A DNA stretch of 64,000 bases, from positions 2,396,020 through 2,460,019 of the forward strand of contig NZ_CM001436.1 of NCBI RefSeq assembly GCF_000243255.1, given 5' to 3'. The notes under the pieces are model-generated. The model did not search any database, was not told the origin of the DNA, and was given only the letters and a program-made list of their open reading frames with translations. Both the position numbers and the translations under genes were made by a program. Positions 8,577 through 17,195 of this stretch are shown here, one piece after another. This DNA is from Methanoplanus limicola DSM 2279. Its GTDB lineage: Archaea > Halobacteriota > Methanomicrobia > Methanomicrobiales > Methanomicrobiaceae. The first letter of the stretch is position 1; every line of letters starts with the position of its first letter.

Positions 8577-8855
8577 CTATCCACCTGCCGCCGGAGGAAA
8601 GAGGGCAATCAGATCCCCGTCAGCCAGAGCTGTATCAAGACCTGCCAGAAATTCAATATTCCTACCATTCCTGAGGATATTGACAAATTTCCGGAGGGAA
8701 TCCGGGCCATCAAAGATGAGAACACCAAGCCCGGCATACCGTCCGGTAAGCTCGGAAAGGAGTGTTCCAACAGTTGCACCTTCCATAATATCAAGGTCCA
8801 CCTGCATATCCATCACTTCCCTTAATGTAGCAAACGCCTTCACCTTAATTTTCAT
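8577..8855 (-). CDS. MoaD/ThiS-family sulfur carrier
   Basis: 92 residues with the ubiquitin-like beta-grasp pattern and the required C-terminal Gly-Gly (LFPPAAGG). MoaD-type proteins are thiocarboxylated at that Gly and supply sulfur for the pterin cofactor of molybdenum or tungsten enzymes. The ATG at 8855 is chosen because AAGGAG lies 8-9 bp upstream. It follows the AOR gene on the same strand and probably serves its tungstopterin. A 3' remnant of a second copy lies at 30678. Confidence 0.85.
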   Translation of the reverse strand: MKIKVKAFATLREVMDMQVDLDIMEGATVGTLLSELTGRYAGLGVLIFDGPDSLRKFVNILRNGRNIEFLAGLDTALADGDLIALFPPAAGG

Positions 8856-9036
8856 ATACAAAATCTCCTTACATCCTGTTCTCCCGCAGAAGAGCCACTC
8901 GCAAAAAATTCAGACGGTTTCACAACCGGACCGCAGCCGGCACATTCATTCCCGTAAATATACGGATGCCGCCCGGATCCCGCTGTGAACCATCCCGTGC
9001 CGTAACAACGGTGTTTTTACCACCTCTTCTGCCGGA

Positions 9037-10812
9037 TTATACAAGTCCCAGTTCCTTTATCTTCTCCTCAGATGGTATCCCTTCACTGTCCCATCCCCGC
9101 AGAGTGTAATATTCATCAAGCATCTCAGAAATCCGGGCAACCTGCCCCGCTGGTGCACCCTCCTTCAGCGGTTCGTTCAGCAGCCGGTCCGGCAGATTAT
9201 CATCCCTGCGAGAAAATCCGCGTTTTATATTGTAGAGTTTCTGGAGGTTCCATATCCGTTCGCCAATCTTCATCAGTTCAGCGGCATCGATCTCCATACC
9301 GGTTGTAGCAGTGAGAAGATTCGCATAATCCTCTGCTCCCAGGGCAAATGAAGTGAAGAGACACATCCCCGAGGCATCAATGGATGCTGTCAGGTCCTGA
9401 AACGTCCTGACCCACTGCGGTTTTCCCGTGACCACGTAAGGGTCCAGTTTCTCCGGCGCACCAAGAATCTCGGGCGAGATCATGTACCCGTACACATGGT
9501 CACCGCCCCGGTTTGATGTGGCGGTTGCAAGCGCATATCCCTGAATCCCCCGGGGGTCATAGGCCGGCAGTTCCTGCTTCTTGGAGCTCATGGACAATTC
9601 GGGATAACCGTATTTCGTGGCAAACCGGAAGGAGCCCTCGGCGAGTTCATCCCCGATATCCTCGCGCTTTGCAATCTGTTCCAACAGTTTTAACATCCCT
9701 TCCGCGTCACCGAACCGGATCGGGTGCTTCACGTACCCTTTCTCTGCCATCTCCATCAGGCAGGCGATGGTTGTCGGTGTTCCGATTGCGTCGAGCCCGT
9801 ACTCGTTGCAGATGTTGTTTGCCCGGGCTATCGCCTTAAGATCGCTAATCCCGCAATCGGCTCCGAACGCCCAGTCAGGCTCATACTCCGGCCCTTCCCC
9901 GTGTTCGCCGTCGACTTCGGTGACCCGGCCGCACTGCACGATGCAGGCATAGCATCCCTTGGGTTTCTTGAGGATAGTCTTTGCCATCGTCTCGCCGGAG
10001 ATCTTCTCCGCGTCCGGGAAATGTGCGGTCTGGAAGTTTCGGGTCGGAAGGAGATAGTTCTCGTTGAGGATGTTGATGAGCACAGCGGTACCGTAATCAT
10101 GCAGCGCCTTCTCGATCCCGTTCTCCTCGATCTTCTTGCGTACGCGCTCCTTGACGATGTTGAGCTGCGCTTCATCTGCCGGCTTTATGGGCAGGTCTCC
10201 CCGTGCGGCGATCGCTTTGAGATTCTTTGAGCCCATGACAGCGCCGGCGCCCCCTCTTCCGGCAGCCCGTGCCTTTTCATTGATGATACAGGCAATGAGT
10301 GCCAGCTTTTCCCCGGCCGGTCCGATGCAGGATACACGGACGCTCTTGTCCTCGAGTTCGTCCACAATTGCATCGGTGGTCTGCCCGGTGGTTTTACCCC
10401 AGAGATGAGCGGCATCCCGGAGTACAGCCTCCCCGTTATCAAGCAGGAGGTATACGGGCTTTTTCGCTTTCCCGCTCACGACAACCGCATCAAACCCTGC
10501 TTTCTTCATCTTCCAGCCAAAGACACCGCCGCTGTTGGCACTCATCGCGGTTCCCGTGAGTGGCGAGATTGTCGAGACCTCGTACCGGCTCCCCAACGGG
10601 ATGCCGGTGCCGGTCAGCGGCCCGGCTGCAAATACGAGGACATTCTCCTCGCTCAGCGGATCGATCTTCGGATCGACCATGTCGGTCAGGAGCCGGATGC
10701 CAAACCCCCGACCGCCGATGTACTGTTGCTTGAGTTCCGGTGGCGTGGGCTTTATCGTAACCGTCCCTGCCGAGAGATCGGCATAGACCATTTTTCCTGC
10801 GTATCCGTCCAT
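9037..10812 (-). CDS. aldehyde:ferredoxin oxidoreductase (AOR family)
   Basis: 591 residues from ATG 10812 (MDGYAGKM); the frame is open further upstream but the family begins here. The [4Fe-4S] ligands are visible as CYACIVQC (C-x2-C-x3-C) and a later Cys in SGMCLFTSF. Tungstopterin-contact regions such as GGRGFGIR and EYEPDWAFG are present. The enzyme oxidises aldehydes to acids and reduces ferredoxin in the cytoplasm. It is GC-richer than flanking genes and belongs to the island. Its first 18 codons are repeated at 19092-19145. Confidence 0.93.
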   Translation of the reverse strand: MDGYAGKMVYADLSAGTVTIKPTPPELKQQYIGGRGFGIRLLTDMVDPKIDPLSEENVLVFAAGPLTGTGIPLGSRYEVSTISPLTGTAMSANSGGVFGWKMKKAGFDAVVVSGKAKKPVYLLLDNGEAVLRDAAHLWGKTTGQTTDAIVDELEDKSVRVSCIGPAGEKLALIACIINEKARAAGRGGAGAVMGSKNLKAIAARGDLPIKPADEAQLNIVKERVRKKIEENGIEKALHDYGTAVLINILNENYLLPTRNFQTAHFPDAEKISGETMAKTILKKPKGCYACIVQCGRVTEVDGEHGEGPEYEPDWAFGADCGISDLKAIARANNICNEYGLDAIGTPTTIACLMEMAEKGYVKHPIRFGDAEGMLKLLEQIAKREDIGDELAEGSFRFATKYGYPELSMSSKKQELPAYDPRGIQGYALATATSNRGGDHVYGYMISPEILGAPEKLDPYVVTGKPQWVRTFQDLTASIDASGMCLFTSFALGAEDYANLLTATTGMEIDAAELMKIGERIWNLQKLYNIKRGFSRRDDNLPDRLLNEPLKEGAPAGQVARISEMLDEYYTLRGWDSEGIPSEEKIKELGLV

Positions 10813-10868
10813 GATGATTACCAAAAGTGACTTGAGGGTCAAAGTTATTAAACCTTATTCAAAAAAAG

Positions 10869-10907
10869 TTGAAACGTTAACAGGCAGGGATTGTTAATAA
10901 ATTTCAA
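10869..10907. promoter_or_regulatory. nested inverted repeat upstream of AOR
   Basis: Outer arms TTGAAA (10869-10874) and TTTCAA (10902-10907) and inner arms TTAACA (10877-10882) and TGTTAA (10892-10897) share nearly the same centre. It lies about 60-95 bp upstream of the AOR ATG, after the HxlR gene. It is repeated at 19202-19240 in copy B. It is a likely operator for the AOR-moaD transcript; the regulator is unknown. Confidence 0.5.
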
Positions 10908-10958
10908 TGGATTCAAAAATTTGTTGCCGTATGATTATTACGAAAGATATGAGATTCT

Positions 10959-11330
10959 TCACTTTCTTTTCTTCGGTCCGCAGACGACAATCTTATCATC
11001 GTCAATCATCGGGATCTTCATATGTTCGATCGCCCAGTCGCAGAGAGCATCAAGGAGCGGGATGATCGTGTTCCCCAGCGGCGTGAGCGAATACTCGACC
11101 TTGGGCGGGACCTGGGTGTATACTTTTCTTTTGATAATCCCGTCCTGTTCCAGCTCCCGCAACTGTTTTGTCAGCATCACATCCGTAATACCGGGGATTG
11201 CCCGCCTGATTTCGCTGAACCGCAGCACGCGTTTTCGTAAGTACCAGATGATCAGCGGCTTCCATTTGCCGCCGATAACATCGAGCGTGCCTTCCACCGG
11301 GCAGAAATAACAGGAGGGATCTTTCATCAT
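10959..11330 (-). CDS. HxlR-family regulator (copy A)
   Basis: 123 residues of the HxlR/DUF24 winged-helix type: CPVEGTLDVIGGKWKPLI at the N-terminus, then the recognition region ITDVMLTKQLRELEQDG. The N-terminal CYFC includes the redox- or electrophile-sensing Cys common in this family. It is divergent from the permease at 11472 and lies beside a matching palindrome, so it probably controls that promoter and itself. The copy at 19292 differs only at the C-terminus (GPKKRK versus GTKKKK). Confidence 0.9.
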   Translation of the reverse strand: MMKDPSCYFCPVEGTLDVIGGKWKPLIIWYLRKRVLRFSEIRRAIPGITDVMLTKQLRELEQDGIIKRKVYTQVPPKVEYSLTPLGNTIIPLLDALCDWAIEHMKIPMIDDDKIVVCGPKKRK

Positions 11331-11338
11331 ACACTTTC

Positions 11339-11356
11339 ACTATGTTTTTGTATAGT
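11339..11356. promoter_or_regulatory. HxlR-type operator ACTAT-N8-ATAGT (copy A)
   Basis: Palindrome with arms ACTAT and ATAGT, 8 bp upstream of the HxlR start and in the divergent intergenic region to the permease. The form resembles operators of YodB/CatR-type HxlR regulators. It is repeated at 19672-19689. Confidence 0.55.
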
Positions 11357-11471
11357 ATATTTAATCAGAGTTAGTATCCCATATAAATTTAGTGGCTGCA
11401 GAGATCAATAGGAGATTCCACTGGCATGCATAGCGCCGGGAATCCGTATAAATCACAATAATGGTGAAACC

Positions 11472-12563
11472 GTGTTTGAAGAACAACTGACCATCGCATT
11501 CAATGAATTCGTCCACGTCGCCGTAGTGCTCGTGATCATTATCGCTGTTATCGCGATTCTCACGGGTATCGTGCGTGAATATGTTCCCCAGGAAAAGATC
11601 CAGAAACGCCTCGGGAGCGGCCTCGGGAGAAAAGGGCCGATCATCGGGGCGCTCCTTGGGATACTCACCCCGTTTTGCAGCGCATCGATGATACCGGTCT
11701 CAATGGGAATGATAGAGTCAAAAGTACCCTTCCCGACTGTGCTGGCATTTTTATTCTCTGCCCCGGTCTGCAATTTCATGGTCGTGGGAATCATCTTCGG
11801 GGTCTTCGGCTGGCAGATCGCTCTTGTATATTTTGTCGTGACCCTCGTCATGGCGATAATCGGCGGAACGTTCCTCGGCAGCACCCGGCTGAAGCATGAG
11901 GTCAAGGAAGTGGGGGTCGCAGGCGAATCATACTGCTCCGCATCTGCTCCGGCATCAGCACCCGCATGCGGCGTTCCACTGTCCAGTGCATCTCCGGCAC
12001 CGCTCGCTTCGGGATGTGGGTGTTCAGCACCGGTTACAAAACCGGTTTCGACATGCTGCTTTGAACCCGTGGTTCCATCGTCCGCGTGCTGCGGCTCGAC
12101 ATCACCCGCCGCTGAATATGAGGGTGGAAGTTTCTGGGAACGCAACCGCCCCCGTATCGTCCGAAGCATGCCGTTTGCCCGGGCACTCTTTGTAAAGATA
12201 ATTCCTTACGTGCTCGTCGGTGCAGCGATCAGCGGCATCATCGCGGCGTTCGTTCCTGCATCAATTGTCGAGACCTACGTGGGGAACTCAAACCTCCTCG
12301 CAATCCCGATCGCAGCAGTAATCGGGGTCCCGCTCTACCTGAGAATCGAGATGGCGATCCCTCTGCTCTCGGTTCTTCTTACAAAAGGTATGAGCCTCGG
12401 TGCGGCAATGGCCCTTCTCATCGGGGGGACCGGCGCGAGCCTGCCGGAGATTGCAATCCTGAGTTCTATGCTCAGACCCAAAGCCATCGCAGCATACGTC
12501 CTCTGGGTGTTCGTCACGGCAACACTGGGCGGGTTTGTTTTCTATGCATTGTTTGTCGGATGA
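11472..12563 (+). CDS. ArsP/COG0701-type permease with Cys-rich loop (copy A)
   Basis: 363 residues, about eight membrane helices in two halves. The family motif TPFCSASMIP follows helix 2, and its repeat GGTGASLPE lies in the second half. Between the halves (about residues 155-215) is an Ala/Ser/Pro-rich loop with eight Cys, including GCGC, TCC and ACC. This suggests metal or metalloid capture before export. ArsP relatives export trivalent organoarsenicals. The start is a GTG with GGTGA upstream. The nearly identical copy is at 19805. Confidence 0.85.
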   Translation: MFEEQLTIAFNEFVHVAVVLVIIIAVIAILTGIVREYVPQEKIQKRLGSGLGRKGPIIGALLGILTPFCSASMIPVSMGMIESKVPFPTVLAFLFSAPVCNFMVVGIIFGVFGWQIALVYFVVTLVMAIIGGTFLGSTRLKHEVKEVGVAGESYCSASAPASAPACGVPLSSASPAPLASGCGCSAPVTKPVSTCCFEPVVPSSACCGSTSPAAEYEGGSFWERNRPRIVRSMPFARALFVKIIPYVLVGAAISGIIAAFVPASIVETYVGNSNLLAIPIAAVIGVPLYLRIEMAIPLLSVLLTKGMSLGAAMALLIGGTGASLPEIAILSSMLRPKAIAAYVLWVFVTATLGGFVFYALFVG

Positions 12564-12589
12564 TTATGTGGTAACGGGGTGACGAGAAA

Positions 12590-13009
12590 ATGACCGGACA
12601 GAAAAAAGGGCAGGACAGATCCAATGAGCGCGGAGAGTCCCGGTGCCCGGCTTCCAGCCTTGTAACAGATGGGGGAATACGCGGATTCGCCCGTACCGCG
12701 ATCTCCTGCTGTCCCTACACGATGCTTGCGAAGAAGGTCCTGCGGTTGCTGCGGGGTGAGACCGGAACACTCCCGGATCAGCTCACGAACCGGGAGATCC
12801 ACCTGAAAAGCAATATCAGAATCGGGTACGGTATCATGCTTGTCGGGATCTTCTGCCCTATCTTCTGGTTATCCCTGCTGGCCGGTGCAAGAGGGGACGA
12901 ACTCATGTTCAATGCGATCCACTCGGTTCTTGTTTTCCTGTTCGGCCTTGGGTTCATGATCGCACACCGGATCCAGCTGGGAAGGGAATTCGGGGGTACA
13001 AACCGATGA
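12590..13009 (+). CDS. small membrane protein with CCPYTML motif
   Basis: 139 residues. The N-terminal half is soluble, with ISCCPYTML; the C-terminal half has two membrane helices with the motif GIFCPIFWLS. It follows the permease by 26 bp and overlaps the next small gene (ATGA). A related gene follows the second permease copy (20950) and a shorter paralogue is at 13199. The function is unknown; the conserved Cys pair beside a metalloid permease suggests an accessory role. Confidence 0.65.
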   Translation: MTGQKKGQDRSNERGESRCPASSLVTDGGIRGFARTAISCCPYTMLAKKVLRLLRGETGTLPDQLTNREIHLKSNIRIGYGIMLVGIFCPIFWLSLLAGARGDELMFNAIHSVLVFLFGLGFMIAHRIQLGREFGGTNR

Positions 13010-13179
13010 TGCCACCGGTCCTGAAGGTATTTGCTCCCTGTATTGCCGGGGCGGCGTTCCTCTTCATTGTCAACGCGGTCGTATCAGGTAGCGGCTGGTT
13101 GCTGCCGACTGTCGTTATCGCTGGTATCGGTTGCATCACAGCGGGAGTCATTGTCATGAACGATAAGAGAAACCGGTAA
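13006..13179 (+). CDS. 57-residue two-helix membrane protein
   Basis: A short gene starting ATGATGCCACC, overlapping the stop of the previous gene by ATGA, so it is translationally coupled. It reads as two hydrophobic helices (IAGAAFLFIVNAVV and VVIAGIGCITAGVIV) with a basic tail (NDKRNR). No family is recognised. The tight coupling is the main evidence that it is real. Confidence 0.55.
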   Translation: MMPPVLKVFAPCIAGAAFLFIVNAVVSGSGWLLPTVVIAGIGCITAGVIVMNDKRNR

Positions 13180-13198
13180 ACATTTCGTTGCGTGGCCT

Positions 13199-13465
13199 AT
13201 GGTAAAAAATCCAATACAAGAAAGCAAAATGAGATCTGACGAACGACAGGCAAAAAGCCTGATGAAGATCGGTGCCGGCCTTGCTCTTTTCGGATTGGTC
13301 TGTCCGTTCTTCTGGATAAGTCTGTTCTGGGGAAGCTCTCCCCACGAGACGTGGGTGTACGGCCTCCATTCTCTCTGCTTCATCGTTATAGGATCAATCC
13401 TCGTGGGGAAGGGATGGTATGATATCAAGCAACTCGGAGCTCCGATAAACCATCAGAGTCCCTGA
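13199..13465 (+). CDS. small membrane protein, paralogue of 12590 product
   Basis: 88 residues (a start at Met11, 13229, is also possible). Two membrane helices carry the motif GLVCPFFWISLF, matching GIFCPIFWLSLL of the 12590 product and [10 protein letters not shown] of the 20950 product. It lacks the CCPYTML region. It is probably the last gene of the permease operon; 3' of it lies a decayed gene on the other strand. Confidence 0.6.
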   Translation: MVKNPIQESKMRSDERQAKSLMKIGAGLALFGLVCPFFWISLFWGSSPHETWVYGLHSLCFIVIGSILVGKGWYDIKQLGAPINHQSP

Positions 13466-14178
13466 GGATATTTTCTTCACAATTGATCCGAAAGTTGATC
13501 CGAAAGCGCGAGGTATTTGCAGGAACCGGCAGATTTGCACTTAAGTCCATACGGTTTTTCTTCTTTTTGATCAGGAACAGCCACTTGAACTCCTCCCGTT
13601 CGTCACGCATCGATTCGGTAGTTCTTTCGCGTGTTCTAAGTTCCGGTAACAGCATCTTCTCCAGAGCATTCACCCTCCATATCAGGGTCGCGATCTCATG
13701 CATCAGCAGGAGGAGCGCCTGCATACGCACCCCGGCCATTTTAATGATCTCGTCAACCATCTCCTCGCAGGCATCGGCAGCATCGTCGATGACGCTGGAT
13801 GTGCCGAGCAAACCGTACCCCCCGTTCGTCAAGGCTCTTCGTTACCTTGACCGGATGGAATTGCGGGAGAGCAAGCCTGACAACATTCTGATATTCCACA
13901 ATAACGGACGGGTGCTCCTCAACGGAAAACGCTGCGAGCGTGACACCGGCCGTCCCTGCCATGATCAGCGCGGCCGTCAGTTCTTCCCCGGCTTACCGGT
14001 ATTGCGCCTCCATCTGGTCATAGCGGGGTTTGAGCGTTTTGACTCGTTTCACCAGTTCAAGCAGGGCATCCCGCCTGATTTTCAGCAGCCGGTGCGCCCG
14101 CTCTATAAGACTGATCTTACGCCGGACTGCGAGCAGCTCGGCACGAGTCGGAAGCACCGGCCGTCCGGATACTGTCAT
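13425..14178 (-). pseudogene. A/V-type ATP synthase subunit D, broken
   Basis: Reading from ATG 14178, LPTRAELLAVRRKISLIERA matches the subunit D N-terminus. An in-frame TAA at 13993-13995 interrupts it. The same frame continues (AGEELTAALI) to KSLDERG. A run of six G near 13830 then shifts the frame, and YGLLGTSSVIDDAADACEE continues as the conserved core, followed by RVNALEKMLLPEL. One stop and one frameshift make this a pseudogene unless both are sequence errors. No other ATP synthase genes are near it. Confidence 0.8.
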
Positions 14179-14311
14179 GTCCCTGACCTCCCAAATGACT
14201 CCCGGTACCGGAAAGAACAGGTGCGCAGAGTCCAATCAGCGGCCATCTGGTTCATAGGATGAGGTACCTCCGGATCTGTTCAGGCACCGGTAGCTTTCTA
14301 CCAGAGGGCAC

Positions 14312-14339
14312 ATATTTATATATGCAGATATACAAATAT
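14312..14339. promoter_or_regulatory. ArsR/SmtB-type operator of the island ars operon
   Basis: Inverted repeat ATATTTATATAT-GCAG-ATATACAAATAT: 12-bp arms pairing at 11 of 12 positions. It overlaps the TATA-like element of the promoter and the first possible ATG (14322), which argues for the later GTG start. It differs from the ATTTCA-N8-TGAAAT sites used outside the island. Confidence 0.7.
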
Positions 14340-14345
14340 TTTGTT

Positions 14346-14648
14346 GTGCAAGGGCGGATTAAACTGTTAAAAGCTCTCGCCGATGAGACGCGGATAAAGA
14401 TCGTACAGTGCCTGATGGATGGCGAACGATGTGCATGTGCCATCGTCCCGGCCGTTGGGAAAGCGCAGCCAACAGTGTCGCGGCACCTCAGAATTTTAGA
14501 GGAAGCTGGGGTTCTGGAGTCAAGGAGGGCAGGTGTTAACATCTGGTATAAAATCAGGTCGAAACAGACGATCCAGATTATGGAAATTCTTGGCATTCAG
14601 AAAATCGAGACAGAGGTAACCTGTGAGGAATGTGAACATGACAAGTGA
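14346..14648 (+). CDS. arsR: ArsR-family As(III)-responsive repressor (island)
   Basis: 100 residues from GTG 14346. That start is preferred because the ATG at 14322 lies inside the operator. It is a winged helix with LLKALADETRIKIVQCL and the metalloid-binding helix GERCACAIV (Cys-x-Cys), then the recognition helix AQPTVSRHLRIL. More Cys lie near the C-terminus (CEECEH). It represses the arsR-arsD-CMD-arsA operon until As(III) binds. It overlaps arsD by 11 bp. Confidence 0.9.
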   Translation: MQGRIKLLKALADETRIKIVQCLMDGERCACAIVPAVGKAQPTVSRHLRILEEAGVLESRRAGVNIWYKIRSKQTIQIMEILGIQKIETEVTCEECEHDK

Positions 14649-14955
14649 TACCGTGATAATATACGAAGGAGCACTGTGCTGCTCAACCGGGGTCTGCGGC
14701 CCCGAACCGGACAAAGAACTCATTGAATTTAATGAGACCCTGAAGAAATTAAAAAGAGATTATCCAGATCTGGAAATCATGAGGGCGAGCCTTACTTTCA
14801 ACATCGATATGTTTCTGGAGAATGATGAGATCCTCCAGTTGGTAAAGACGCATGGACCCGAGATTCTTCCCATCACCACGTTCAACGGGAAGATGGTAGC
14901 CCAGAAAAAATATCCGAACTACGAAGAGTTCCAGGATCTTATCCGCAGGGGGTGA
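14638..14955 (+). CDS. arsD: arsenical metallochaperone ArsD
   Basis: 105 residues starting MTSDTVIIYEG, with the signature ALCCSTGVCGP: Cys14, Cys15 and Cys20 correspond to the As(III)-binding triad of ArsD. The thioredoxin-like fold ends in LPITTFNGKMV. ArsD hands As(III) to the ArsA ATPase encoded downstream. It lacks the C-terminal vicinal Cys pairs of the long plasmid form, as do many chromosomal ArsD proteins. Confidence 0.93.
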   Translation: MTSDTVIIYEGALCCSTGVCGPEPDKELIEFNETLKKLKRDYPDLEIMRASLTFNIDMFLENDEILQLVKTHGPEILPITTFNGKMVAQKKYPNYEEFQDLIRRG

Positions 14956-14963
14956 AATCAAGG

Positions 14964-15326
14964 ATGACGAAAACTGAACCTGAAAAAGCAATGGACGTTG
15001 CTAATGACACCGCATCAGTGAGCCTGTTCACCGATGAAGTCAAGGAACTGGTCGCTATCGGTGCAGCAGTTGCTGGTAATTGTGAAAAGTGTTTTACATA
15101 TCATTATGAGAAGGCTAAAAAATTAGGGGTCTCCCATGAAGACATGTTACAGGCAGCAACGCTTGGAAAAACAATCAAAGAGAAGCCGTCTAAGGCGCTA
15201 TCCGATCTTGTCAGGGACCGCCTGATCGCGCATGCGGCATTGTCCATCTCCGGTCTGGCCGATAATTCACTGCTAAGTCGCGATACACCGACCGCCAATC
15301 GGGAAACAAAAAAACAGGGCGAATAA
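14964..15326 (+). CDS. carboxymuconolactone decarboxylase (AhpD-like) protein
   Basis: 120 residues of the CMD fold, with the redox motif CEKCFTYH (C-x2-C-x3-H) typical of AhpD-like proteins. The ATG at 14964 is chosen because GGGGGTG lies about 10 bp upstream. Between arsD and arsA it may act as a thiol reductant or peroxide-linked partner for As chemistry; this is inferred from context. Its stop overlaps the arsA start by one base. Confidence 0.85.
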   Translation: MTKTEPEKAMDVANDTASVSLFTDEVKELVAIGAAVAGNCEKCFTYHYEKAKKLGVSHEDMLQAATLGKTIKEKPSKALSDLVRDRLIAHAALSISGLADNSLLSRDTPTANRETKKQGE

Positions 15327-17158
15327 TGATCAGGGATTTTGTAACTCCACGGCCGGGTACTTCCCGGTTTATTTTCTTTAGTGGAAAGGGCGGTGTCGGT
15401 AAAAGTACCATGAGCTGCGCAACAGCCGTATGGCTCGCCAGGAACGGGTACAGGACGTTACTTGTCACCACAGATCCAGCGCCGAATTTATCTGATATAT
15501 TCGGTCAGAAGATCGGTCACCGGATAACGGAGATCAATGGCGTAGAAAACCTTTCGGCAATAGAGATAAATCCTGATGCCGCTTCGCAGGAGTACCGGGA
15601 CCGGATTATAGCCCCCCTCAAAGGACTACTGGACGAACAGAATGTGAAGGGCATACAGGAACAGCTCAAGAGCCCCTGTATCGAGGAAGTCGCTGCATTT
15701 GACAAGTTCATCGAATTCATGGACAAACCGGAGTACGATGTGGTCGTCTTCGATACCGCACCGACCGGGCATACCCTGCGACTGTTAGAACTTCCGAGTG
15801 GCTGGAGTAGCGAGCTTGAAAAAGGCGGTGCAACCTGCATCGGGCCCAGCGCATCGTTGCAGTCGGCGAAAGTCAAGTACGAGAAGGCGATTGCTGCTCT
15901 TCAGGATGAAGCAAAGACCTCGTTTGTCTTTGTCCTCAAGCCGGAGCGGTTGTCCATCTTCGAAACAAAACGAAGCGTTAAGGAACTCGAGCAACTGGGC
16001 ATCAAAACAAGTTTCCTTGTGATCAATGGGGTATTACCGGAAGAAGTGGTCACAGACGAATTCTTCAGGATGAGATGGGACCAGGAGCAGGAGATCGTGG
16101 AGGAGATCAACCGTGAATTTTTGATGGAAAAAATTCTGTACCCGCTCAGAAACACTGAAGTCTCCGGAATATCCCTGCTTGAAGCTGTGGGAGAGTTCCT
16201 GTACGAAGGGAAGGAAGAAGAGATCCAGACGGCCGTTATCCTGGAGGAGGCGGAGGTCACATCTCCGGTTGTGTATGACAAACCGGTGATTGATGCCCTT
16301 CTCTCCCCGAAAAAAGGTACGAGATACCTCTTCTTTACGGGAAAAGGAGGGGTAGGAAAGAGCACCATTGCCAGTGCGACGTCGGTCTATCTGGCAGAAC
16401 GGGGATACCGCACCCTGATCCTCACCACCGACCCGGCTTCACACCTGCAGGTGATCTTTGGTCAACCACTCGGCAATGAGCCTACAAAGATCAACGGTGT
16501 CGAGAACCTCTACGCAACACAGATCGACCAGAGAAATGCGTGGGAAGAGTATAAAGCGAGAATTCTTGATGCTGTAAAGGATGAGGGGGAGGAGACGAAG
16601 AAGGCAGTGGAAGAGGATCTGAACTCGCCCTGTGCGGAGGAGATGGCTGCGTTTGAAAAATTCATGAGCTATTTCGGGGTAGAGGGATTTGACGTCGTCA
16701 TCTTCGATACCGCACCGACAGGACACACGTTACGGCTGCTGGAGATGCCGTCAGACTGGAAAGGCTTCATCGACCTGGGAACACTGACCAAAAAGACATC
16801 GGACGTTACCAGAGACAAGTACGCTCATGTGATCGACACGATGAGAGACCGGGAGACCAGCACCTTTGTCTTTGTGATGTATCCTGAATACACGCCCATC
16901 ATAGAAGCCTGGAGAGCAGCTGAAGATCTGAAAAATCAGGTCGGTATTGAATTGGGCATGGTGGCAATCAACTACCTGCTCCCCGAGAATTATGGGAACA
17001 ACAGTTACTTTGCCGACAGAAGAAAGCAACAGGAAAAATATGTGCACCTGATACGCGAAAGATTCCCGGTGCCCCTGTTGGGTGTGCCTCTTTTCGTAGA
17101 GGAACTCAACGGCATCGAGTCGCTCAAAAGAATGAGCAGCGCTATCTATGGAGAGTAA
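15326..17158 (+). CDS. arsA: arsenite-transporting ATPase ArsA, two-domain
   Basis: 610 residues made of two homologous halves. P-loops GKGGVGKST are at about residues 20-28 and 339-347. Each half also has the signature DTAPTGHTLRLLE and the Asp/Asn switch residues. The length fits bacterial ArsA (about 583) with a short extension. ArsA is the ATP-driven partner that takes As(III) from ArsD to an efflux pump, here probably the ACR3 encoded at 17787. Confidence 0.95.
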   Translation: MIRDFVTPRPGTSRFIFFSGKGGVGKSTMSCATAVWLARNGYRTLLVTTDPAPNLSDIFGQKIGHRITEINGVENLSAIEINPDAASQEYRDRIIAPLKGLLDEQNVKGIQEQLKSPCIEEVAAFDKFIEFMDKPEYDVVVFDTAPTGHTLRLLELPSGWSSELEKGGATCIGPSASLQSAKVKYEKAIAALQDEAKTSFVFVLKPERLSIFETKRSVKELEQLGIKTSFLVINGVLPEEVVTDEFFRMRWDQEQEIVEEINREFLMEKILYPLRNTEVSGISLLEAVGEFLYEGKEEEIQTAVILEEAEVTSPVVYDKPVIDALLSPKKGTRYLFFTGKGGVGKSTIASATSVYLAERGYRTLILTTDPASHLQVIFGQPLGNEPTKINGVENLYATQIDQRNAWEEYKARILDAVKDEGEETKKAVEEDLNSPCAEEMAAFEKFMSYFGVEGFDVVIFDTAPTGHTLRLLEMPSDWKGFIDLGTLTKKTSDVTRDKYAHVIDTMRDRETSTFVFVMYPEYTPIIEAWRAAEDLKNQVGIELGMVAINYLLPENYGNNSYFADRRKQQEKYVHLIRERFPVPLLGVPLFVEELNGIESLKRMSSAIYGE

Positions 17159-17195
17159 ACCAGAACAGACAACCGAAGTCACCAGGAGGATGAAT

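Larger units (their letters stand above)
10759..12546. repeat. 1.79-kb direct repeat, copy A
   Basis: This segment is nearly base-identical to 19092-20879, at a constant offset of 8333 bp. It contains the AOR 5' end, the AOR promoter region, the HxlR gene and almost all of the permease gene. Only scattered base differences are seen, most near the HxlR 3' end and at the repeat edge. The copies flank the arsR-arsD-arsA-acr3 operon in direct orientation. Confidence 0.95.

Noticed and set aside
8852-9036. Open frame between AOR and moaD ending ATGA on the moaD start, containing NECAGCGPVV
   Set aside because: It has no ATG, GTG or TTG start and a second frame competes in the same stretch. It could be a decayed Fe-S or zinc protein, but the evidence is too thin.
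11453-12169. Long minus-strand frame opposite the permease gene (and its twin at 19786-20502)
   Set aside because: It is antisense to a clearly conserved membrane protein, is low in complexity, and is present only because of GC-rich codon use.
13483-14262. 259-residue plus-strand frame
   Set aside because: It is antisense to the recognisable ATP synthase subunit D pseudogene and has no protein-like pattern of its own.
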